NCBI GenBank assembly: GCA_900550765.1
Contig: URTC01000016.1
Coordinates: forward strand, 1-12,490
Direction of reading: 5' to 3'
Origin: an uncultured Clostridia bacterium
Lineage (GTDB): Bacteria; Bacillota; Clostridia; Christensenellales; QALW01
Length of the DNA: 12,490 bases
Position 1 is the first letter of the stretch, and every line of letters begins with the position of its first letter. The position numbers were made by a program, and so were the translations under genes. Of this stretch, positions 7,237 through 12,490 are shown piece after piece. Below the pieces are notes generated by a model, which did not search any database, was not told where the DNA came from, and worked only from the letters and a program-made list of their open reading frames with translations.

Positions 7237-7264
7237 TCATATCATATAAATATTATTTTGTCAA
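7236..7264 (-). promoter_or_regulatory. Consensus sigma-A promoter of the SPFH-RHH operon
   Basis: On the minus strand, TTGACA (7259-7264), a 17-bp spacer and TATGAT (7236-7241) form a near-perfect promoter, and the -10 also has a TGn extension. It is the strongest promoter in the window, with the start predicted near 7229. Confidence 0.88.
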
Positions 7265-7330
7265 GGCATGAAGAAAAATCTTTTTACCATTATTTGATCG
7301 GCTGCTGTTTAATTCCCAATCGAAAAAACA

Positions 7331-7356
7331 AAAAAGCCGTTATCAAACGGCTTTTT
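7331..7356 (-). terminator. Rho-independent terminator of the DUF5711-CvpA-propeller operon
   Basis: An 11-bp stem, AAAAAGCCGTT (7331-7341) with AACGGCTTTTT (7346-7356), and a 4-nt loop. On the minus strand it runs into a long T-rich tract (plus-strand A-rich 7323-7335). It is 6 bp after the stop of the propeller gene. The symmetrical A and T flanks mean it could also stop rightward transcription. Confidence 0.88.
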
Positions 7357-7362
7357 CATATC

Positions 7363-9153
7363 TTACGATCCTTTCTGATTTTTTTGAAAACTTGCAATAT
7401 ACGCTACCGGATAATTTCCGTTTTCTCCATTATACATAATACTGATAATAATTTCATCCGGCGTATTGGAGGCATAAAACACCGCGTTAATACTGGAAGC
7501 TTCTACTGTGGTTTCCCCCGTTTGAATATCATAACGGTTAATCTGATAATAGAATTCCTCGTCTCCGGTCTCCAATATATAATAGACCGCGCTGTTATCA
7601 CTGGAAATAAAGAATTCACTAGTAACGATATCCGCCAACACAAGCGTACTCTCTCCAGTAGCAATATCAACAAGATTCAAATCGCATACGGCCGTTTCAT
7701 AGTCCTCGGTTATAACCGCTATTTTACTGCCGTCATTTGAAAGAGAAAACACCGCCCCTTTTTGTATTACTTTGATCTGATCGGTCGCAAGCGCATGCTG
7801 CACCACAACCTCCCATTCCTCTACAACATCGCAATAATACAGATACCCGTCATCATAGACAAGATCCGATTCCACAATAATCTCCGCGTCCAGGACCCTG
7901 ACCTCGCCGGTAGCTACATCATATTCCTTCAAAGAATATATGCTATTGCCGCTGATAACATACAGCTTGGAGCCATCCTCATTCAAAGCAATTCCCAGAA
8001 TCATCTCGCCCAAAGGCGGCTCTTCTTCCTGCCCGCCGATTACCGTAACAGCGCCCGTATCCGCACGATAAATACTGCAAAGTTCAATATCTCCGGCACG
8101 TTCAACATAGGCCAGCGTGCTGCCATCGGCCGAATACACCGCTTTAATAACGGTAGCAAGCTGCGCATCAAACAAAAGATGCCGGGCGCCAGCTTTATCT
8201 GCCGTATACAAATGGTCGATCTCGTTTTCCGTTTTTGCAAAAAGCGCCGTACTGCTTCCGGGAACCCAGCAAAGGAATCTGGCATCCGCAAAAAAGAGCG
8301 GCAGACTTGTTTTAGCACCGTCAATACTTAAAATTGATTCATTCAAAAGCGCAGCAGAATCCGTATTTTCGTTATACTTGGGTAATTCTCCAAAAGCGAG
8401 CTCCGTAAGGCGAAGGGTTTCGCCTTCTAACACACCGGTCAGCAGCTCATCCATTTTCTGCTGTGCCTCTTCCCGGCTTTTATATTTTTCACTGATCATC
8501 AAAACACTGATATTATCATCACAAAGCGTAGGAGTAAAACCGCACGCAGGCATTTCCCCTGCCTGATATTCATAATACAGATCTGCTAAAAGATACCAAC
8601 CGCCAGCTTGCGGCGTCTCCTCGATCTTCAGGGAAACAGTAAGCACACCTTCGGGATCTTCACGGACCTGAAAAGTTACTGACTTTGCTAAATTCAGATA
8701 AAAAACTGTGTTGCCGCTGCCATCCTGCGGCAGCATCTGGAACATCCCGCTGACAACGCCTGTCTCATCCACAGCCGTTCCCTTAATAACATAATCCCAA
8801 TACATAAGCCCCTTCACCGTTACCACAAGTCTGAGGGGATCTGGCAAAAAAGCAATGGAATATTCCGGTACGCCGCAAGCGGTTACACCGCCTTCAGCCT
8901 CACTGCCTGCAACAAAAGAAAAGCTGATATCTACTGTTCCCTCCTGTCCGGAGGTTATGGCTATCTCATTCAGATTAGCGTCCGACTGCGGAGAACCGCC
9001 GGAAGTCGTCAATGTTGTTTGATTATACTTGTCTGGACGGTAACGCGTTTGTGCACTGCAAAAAACGGCCGTAAGCACCACAGCCAAAATCAGCACTGCA
9101 GCAACAGCACAGGCTATGATTTTTTTGATGCGCGTTCGTTCTTTTCTTTTCAC
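7363..9153 (-). CDS. Membrane-anchored protein with AMIN-like, SPOR-like and TolB/PD40-type beta-propeller regions
   Basis: The 596-residue protein has a basic N-terminus and one membrane anchor (about 11-33), so the rest is predicted outside the membrane. Residues about 62-178 look like an AMIN-type beta domain (for example DPLRLVVTVKG at 105-115 and SVTFQVREDPEG at 158-169). Residues about 186-240 resemble a SPOR repeat, with ISEKYKSREEAQQKMDELL at 220-238. A propeller follows at about 285-590, shown by recurrent PD40-like turns: SADGSTLAYV (341-350), NEDGSKLYVI (391-400), SNDGSKIAVI (472-481) and SSDNSAVYYI (517-526). AMIN and SPOR domains elsewhere bind peptidoglycan or periplasmic partners. 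The start is GTG 9153, with AAGGAG 11 nt upstream; the frame is closed just before it. C32 does not sit in a proper lipobox. It is the last gene of the operon, 21 bp after the cvpA-like gene. The AMIN and SPOR calls are by eye; the propeller is firmer. Confidence 0.8.
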   Translation of the reverse strand: MKRKERTRIKKIIACAVAAVLILAVVLTAVFCSAQTRYRPDKYNQTTLTTSGGSPQSDANLNEIAITSGQEGTVDISFSFVAGSEAEGGVTACGVPEYSIAFLPDPLRLVVTVKGLMYWDYVIKGTAVDETGVVSGMFQMLPQDGSGNTVFYLNLAKSVTFQVREDPEGVLTVSLKIEETPQAGGWYLLADLYYEYQAGEMPACGFTPTLCDDNISVLMISEKYKSREEAQQKMDELLTGVLEGETLRLTELAFGELPKYNENTDSAALLNESILSIDGAKTSLPLFFADARFLCWVPGSSTALFAKTENEIDHLYTADKAGARHLLFDAQLATVIKAVYSADGSTLAYVERAGDIELCSIYRADTGAVTVIGGQEEEPPLGEMILGIALNEDGSKLYVISGNSIYSLKEYDVATGEVRVLDAEIIVESDLVYDDGYLYYCDVVEEWEVVVQHALATDQIKVIQKGAVFSLSNDGSKIAVITEDYETAVCDLNLVDIATGESTLVLADIVTSEFFISSDNSAVYYILETGDEEFYYQINRYDIQTGETTVEASSINAVFYASNTPDEIIISIMYNGENGNYPVAYIASFQKNQKGS

Positions 9154-9174
9154 GTTTCAACAAGCTCCTTACTT

Positions 9175-9882
9175 TTAAAGTACAGATTTTAAAACATTGA
9201 ATATAATATTCCCATTAAAAAATAATCGTCCCAAGAACGAACTCTGTATTAAATTATTGAAGTTCTCCAGCGGCAGAACTGACATTGCAATAGGCACAAT
9301 GGCAAAGATAATACACACAAATACCGCTGCCTGCAAGATTCCTACGCCGCCGCCAAGCAGGCTGTCAAATTGTTTCAATACAGGCAAATGCACCACATGA
9401 TCTACCAGACCGATAACAAATATAGAAATCAGCCGTACGGCAATAAAAATAATCAAAAAACTGATCAAGCTCAAGCTCAGGTTGATAATGGTCTGATTAA
9501 AATAATCACTCATCGTCGTAATTCCCTGATCGGCAAATACCTGATTCAGGATATTATCATTCATCATCTCTGCTATAGGCTTGGGCAGATTGGAAGTATT
9601 GATGATCTCCGTAATCCTTTCGCTGCTGAGTGTATTGATATCTACGTTAGCAACTGTCATATCACTGAGTTTTTCAACCCCAGCAGTAAAATAGAGCAGC
9701 GTATTATCAAAATTGGTCTTTTGAAGAATAAAAGAAGCTAATGAACTGTACCCGGCAAAAGATATAATCCACGCCAGAACATACGAAGCCACATTCAGCA
9801 CCGTTACCAAAAAACCACGGTACCAGCCGATTAAAAACCCTATCGCCAATAAAATAATAATGCCCAAATCTACAATATTCAC
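9175..9882 (-). CDS. CvpA-family integral membrane protein
   Basis: The 235-residue protein has four predicted membrane spans: about 5-22, 27-45, 132-156 and 177-203. The CvpA signatures are a short first helix followed by GWYRGF (19-24) and the FDSLLGGGVG motif (172-181) before the last span. CvpA was first linked to colicin V production in E. coli and later to envelope homeostasis; its molecular function is not settled. The extramembrane loop between spans 2 and 3 (about 50-130) is long for the family and carries many polar residues. The start is GTG 9882, 8 nt behind AAGGAGG, which itself overlaps the stop of the upstream gene. Gaps to its neighbours are 13 and 21 bp, so it is co-transcribed with both propeller genes. 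Confidence 0.88.
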   Translation of the reverse strand: MNIVDLGIIILLAIGFLIGWYRGFLVTVLNVASYVLAWIISFAGYSSLASFILQKTNFDNTLLYFTAGVEKLSDMTVANVDINTLSSERITEIINTSNLPKPIAEMMNDNILNQVFADQGITTMSDYFNQTIINLSLSLISFLIIFIAVRLISIFVIGLVDHVVHLPVLKQFDSLLGGGVGILQAAVFVCIIFAIVPIAMSVLPLENFNNLIQSSFLGRLFFNGNIIFNVLKSVL

Positions 9883-9895
9883 AAGTACATCCTCC

Positions 9896-10984
9896 TTAAT
9901 CGGGTATATTATACCGGTACATAGCGCCGTCAGATTCTACAATAACATAACCGCTGCCCTGAATCAGCCGCTCCACCTTCAGCGGCAGCCGATACTTAAC
10001 CGTCTTTCCGCTGGAAGGTTTAAACCGATACATAAAATAACTGCTGAATCCGTAATAATTCTTTTGTGACACCACCGCATAATTCAGCTTTTCTTCACAT
10101 TCGATATTCATAACCTTACCGCCGCCGATCGCTTTTAGCCGCCCATCGCTCATCAGCAGCATATGAACATCCTTTTTCATTTTTCCGCAAGCGATCACAT
10201 CAAAGCCGTTTACTGTGTAATCCAGATTAACCGAACCCGTATAATCGCAATCCCGCACCATAATTTTTTCCGTACCGAAAATATAACACAGATTTTCATC
10301 AAATACCGCATTATAGATCATTTGATTATCTACCTCAAACGTAACAGTCTGTTTTTTTTCCGTATCATATTTATAGGTAGAAAGCTGATACTTAGGATAG
10401 TATCCCGAATTTTCTACTGCAATAACCCAAACACTGTTGCCGGCGCCGTAAACTCCGAACCGAATATTGGTACAATTACTGTTGGAGGTGATTCGATCAA
10501 TTTCTTCTCCCGTACTATTCAAAATAATCGTATCATCCGAAGAACTCAAACTTACAGCAATCAATTTTTCTCCCATGGCTACGGCAGCAATAGAATTCTC
10601 GAACTCCTTGGAAAATTCTAATATTCCCTCCTGATTGATTACCTGAAGCTTTTTTCCCACGCAAACGCCAAGCTTAGTTTCCCCGGCATACAATGCCATA
10701 CCGTCCACAGTACCGGAGAATCCCCACATAACTTCTCCGCGGTCATCCAAATAATAAATACAATTCTCCGTATCATCAATATAAGCAATGCCTCCGGCAA
10801 AAACAGTAAAATTACTTTCGGCGTGAATCGGCAGCAGCTTAAAATCACTCAATTTAATACTTTTTTCACTCCTGCCAAATACCACTGTTAACAGTACAAT
10901 AACCAATAAAATAACAATTGCACCTATCAGAAAGGGCAAGTAATTTAAAAGGTCAAATCTTTTGCGTTTTTTTACCCGCTGCAT
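9896..10984 (-). CDS. DUF5711-like single-span membrane protein with beta-propeller-like outer region
   Basis: After a basic stretch (VKKRKR) one membrane helix lies at about residues 17-36, followed by about 325 outer residues made of short beta-rich repeats. Examples are GGIAYIDDTENCIYYLDD, then DGMALYAGETKLGVCVG, then SIAAVAMGEKLIAVSL. The repeat spacing of about 40 residues suggests a propeller. The layout and the neighbouring CvpA gene match proteins I recall as DUF5711 in Clostridia; no function is known to me. The frame opens at ATG 11020, but that codon has no ribosome site and lies only a few bases after the predicted start of transcription. ATG 10984 is preceded by GGAGG (10990-10994) at 5 nt, so I choose it (362 residues, against 374). 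It is the first gene of the three-gene operon. Confidence 0.82.
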   Translation of the reverse strand: MQRVKKRKRFDLLNYLPFLIGAIVILLVIVLLTVVFGRSEKSIKLSDFKLLPIHAESNFTVFAGGIAYIDDTENCIYYLDDRGEVMWGFSGTVDGMALYAGETKLGVCVGKKLQVINQEGILEFSKEFENSIAAVAMGEKLIAVSLSSSDDTIILNSTGEEIDRITSNSNCTNIRFGVYGAGNSVWVIAVENSGYYPKYQLSTYKYDTEKKQTVTFEVDNQMIYNAVFDENLCYIFGTEKIMVRDCDYTGSVNLDYTVNGFDVIACGKMKKDVHMLLMSDGRLKAIGGGKVMNIECEEKLNYAVVSQKNYYGFSSYFMYRFKPSSGKTVKYRLPLKVERLIQGSGYVIVESDGAMYRYNIPD

Positions 10985-11031
10985 GTGATCCTCCGCTTGT
11001 GCTGCCGCAGATACGGCCATACTTATAATAT

Positions 11032-11040
11032 ATTATAACA
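11032..11040 (-). promoter_or_regulatory. Extended -10 promoter of the DUF5711-CvpA-propeller operon
   Basis: On the minus strand TGTTATAAT is a perfect extended -10, with only a weak TTTTGT-like -35 upstream. Transcription should start near 11025. This leaves about 5 nt before the outer ATG (11020) and about 40 nt before the ATG with a ribosome site (10984), which is why I prefer the latter start. Confidence 0.6.
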
Positions 11041-11087
11041 CAAAACAAAATAAAACAAAAGAAAAATATAACATTGCCTCAACGAGC

Positions 11088-11121
11088 AAAAAAGCGGCTC
11101 AGTTTCCGTACTGAACCGCTT
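11088..11121 (-). terminator. Rho-independent terminator of the GH99-like gene
   Basis: A 12-bp stem, AAGCGGCTCAGT (11092-11103) with ACTGAACCGCTT (11110-11121), and a 6-nt loop. The one mismatch on the plus strand becomes a G-U pair in the minus-strand transcript, and a T6 run follows it (plus-strand A at 11088-11093). It is 60 bp after the stop at 11182. Confidence 0.85.
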
Positions 11122-11181
11122 CTGCAGCACAACTCTCTATTCCTCCTCAAGCTCTGTGACCCGATAAGCTTCTATCGCACC

Positions 11182-12490
11182 TTATACCGCATCCAGAACA
11201 CTGGTATCTGCTATAGGAGTGCCGCTTTCATCAACCAGCAAATTTCCGTTAGCATCAAATTTCAATGTAGGACACAGATATCCTCCCTCATCATGCTCAT
11301 TCCAGCCATAGATAAGGATCGTATTGGCAGCTGTGGCCTCCGGATTTTCCTTTACCCATGTCAATGTCTGCGAAACGCCTTGTGCAATCTCTGCGGGCGT
11401 TCCTTTTCGCGTATACTGCCAATTATAATCTCCCGTCCAGCTTACTCCGGTTTTAATACGCGGAAGCTGATATCTGCCGGCCGTTGCCAATGGTATACAC
11501 TGAATTTGCTGTTCATACGCAGCATAGCTCTGATTATAACTATAATTCTTTTGCAAAAGCTGCGCAAAGCTATTACTGTACGCCGTCCCCGGAATTGAAG
11601 ATGCACAAGATAGATCATTATAAGCATACCGATTCAGGCTTTCGGCCATAATGCTGCTGCCGCTGCTATTCGCTGTAGCTCTTTCACTCTCGCTGATAGA
11701 ATAGCTTACCGAATATCTTGAAAGAGCATCAAACCCTTGACTTCTATATCCGTCAACCAGAGAACGCCCCAAAGTGCTTCCATCCATAGCAACACAGTAC
11801 AGATCCTGAATCGCACGGTATTTTTGCGGATTAAGCTGATGAAGATATGCCATATAAAAAATTGCCTCATTTAAAATATACTGCAGTTCATTCTCTGTTA
11901 AGAAGTTCATAGCATCATAAAAGTAAACGATCGGTCTCGGTCCGGTTGCACTCATAACTGTTAAATAGCTATCCTGTGCCATGGCCTGATAAAGTTCCTT
12001 ATGCTCCACTGGGATCGCCGCCAATTTTTCCTGACTAGTGGAAAAAGATCTGATATCCACAGCATTGCCAAAATGTCCTCGTTCTAAGATCGCACACATT
12101 TTCAGCTGCTCACCTGAAACATAACCGTTTACCGCTACATGCGCTTTTCTGGGAAGAGACATTTTATCTGCGCTCTTATACCACAGATAAGCAAAATAAT
12201 CAATACCGGCATTCAATGCATAAGCGGCCTCTTCCTCCCAGGCAACACCGTAATCATATTGAATGGTCTTTGATGCAAGCGTGGAAGAGGTTACATCATC
12301 GATCTCATACGTTTTTCCCGTAAGCGCATAAACCGATGGAATTTTAAGGCTAACATCGCCGCTTACAGGTGTTCTGGGGCGTGCATAATAAGGCGCCTGA
12401 TATGGATAATAGCTAAGCGTTCTGGCCACCTGATCGGCAACGCTGTAAGAGGATGGATTCTGGCTGGTTGCAAAGTATGCGTCCCAGCGT
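11182..12490 (-). CDS. GH99/WbsX-like glycoside hydrolase-type TIM barrel, N-terminal part outside the window
   Basis: 435 C-terminal residues are present. The frame stays open through the right edge, beyond the internal GTG at 12429, so the true start is outside. Features of the GH99/WbsX group are an early strand SYYPYQAPYYARPRTP (within the first 50 visible residues), then AGIDYFAYLWY after an acidic EEEAAYAL helix. A late ILIYGWNEHDEGGYL (about 50-35 residues before the end) parallels the WNEW.EG signature carrying a catalytic-type Glu. Members of this broad group cleave mannose-containing or other glycans or act in polysaccharide loci; the substrate here is unknown. The protein ends soon after the barrel, so any signal peptide and binding domains must lie upstream of the visible part. 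It is a separate transcription unit from the downstream CvpA operon, judging by the terminator at 11088-11121. Confidence 0.72.
   Translation of the reverse strand, partial: RWDAYFATSQNPSSYSVADQVARTLSYYPYQAPYYARPRTPVSGDVSLKIPSVYALTGKTYEIDDVTSSTLASKTIQYDYGVAWEEEAAYALNAGIDYFAYLWYKSADKMSLPRKAHVAVNGYVSGEQLKMCAILERGHFGNAVDIRSFSTSQEKLAAIPVEHKELYQAMAQDSYLTVMSATGPRPIVYFYDAMNFLTENELQYILNEAIFYMAYLHQLNPQKYRAIQDLYCVAMDGSTLGRSLVDGYRSQGFDALSRYSVSYSISESERATANSSGSSIMAESLNRYAYNDLSCASSIPGTAYSNSFAQLLQKNYSYNQSYAAYEQQIQCIPLATAGRYQLPRIKTGVSWTGDYNWQYTRKGTPAEIAQGVSQTLTWVKENPEATAANTILIYGWNEHDEGGYLCPTLKFDANGNLLVDESGTPIADTSVLDAV

Noticed and set aside
7762..8331. A 189-codon plus-strand frame.
   Set aside because: It lies antisense to the propeller gene, has no ribosome site and shows no protein motif; it is a shadow of the real frame.
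9049..9060. Cys32 at the end of the membrane anchor of the propeller protein as a lipoprotein site.
   Set aside because: The residues before it (A-V-F) do not fit the lipobox, which needs Gly, Ala or Ser just before Cys.
9880..9891. A tiny reading frame Met-Tyr-Leu-stop overlapping the GTG start of the CvpA gene, like a leader peptide.
   Set aside because: Its ATG directly abuts the AGGAGG site, too close for initiation; the GTG start has the right spacing.

Overview
The window reads as a stretch of a low-to-moderate GC Bacillota chromosome, most likely class Clostridia. This rests on family resemblance: a Gram-positive style TcdA, a fused MacB-like ABC transporter behind a MarR gene, a CvpA protein next to a DUF5711-like protein, strong AGGAGG-type ribosome sites, GTG starts and extended -10 promoters. 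I cannot name a genus. There is no rRNA, tRNA, CRISPR array, insertion sequence or phage gene.

Layout. (1) 1-1824, minus strand: three tightly overlapping genes, in transcription order a sugar-phosphate isomerase/epimerase-like TIM barrel, tcdA (tRNA ct6A dehydratase) and an SDR oxidoreductase cut by the window edge. (2) 1825-2024: a divergent promoter region with a perfect 7-5-7 inverted repeat over the minus-strand -35. (3) 2025-5647, plus strand: a MarR repressor overlapping a 1058-residue ABC ATPase-permease fusion, closed by a clear terminator. (4) 5690-5945: a gap with no convincing gene. (5) 5946-7264, minus strand: a consensus promoter with a palindrome at the predicted start point, an SPFH/Band 7 membrane protein, a small Arc-type ribbon-helix-helix protein and a terminator. 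(6) 7331-11040, minus strand: a three-gene operon encoding a DUF5711-like membrane-anchored propeller, a CvpA-family membrane protein, and a membrane-anchored protein with AMIN-like, SPOR-like and TolB-like propeller regions. (7) 11088-12490, minus strand: the C-terminal half of a GH99/WbsX-like glycoside hydrolase-type TIM barrel, with its own terminator.

How they fit together. Region 1 joins a tRNA-modification enzyme to an SDR that may be of the EF-P-modifying YmfI type. Region 3 looks like a self-regulated export or envelope-stress transporter. Regions 5 and 6 are membrane/envelope modules of unknown function. The operon in region 6 is the best candidate for an undescribed system: two single-span propeller proteins surround a multi-span CvpA protein, and one carries peptidoglycan-binding-like regions. 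The SPFH-RHH pair, with a palindrome at its own promoter, is the second candidate. Several starts differ from the longest open frame because Shine-Dalgarno placement favours a downstream codon (SPFH at 7203, DUF5711-like at 10984).
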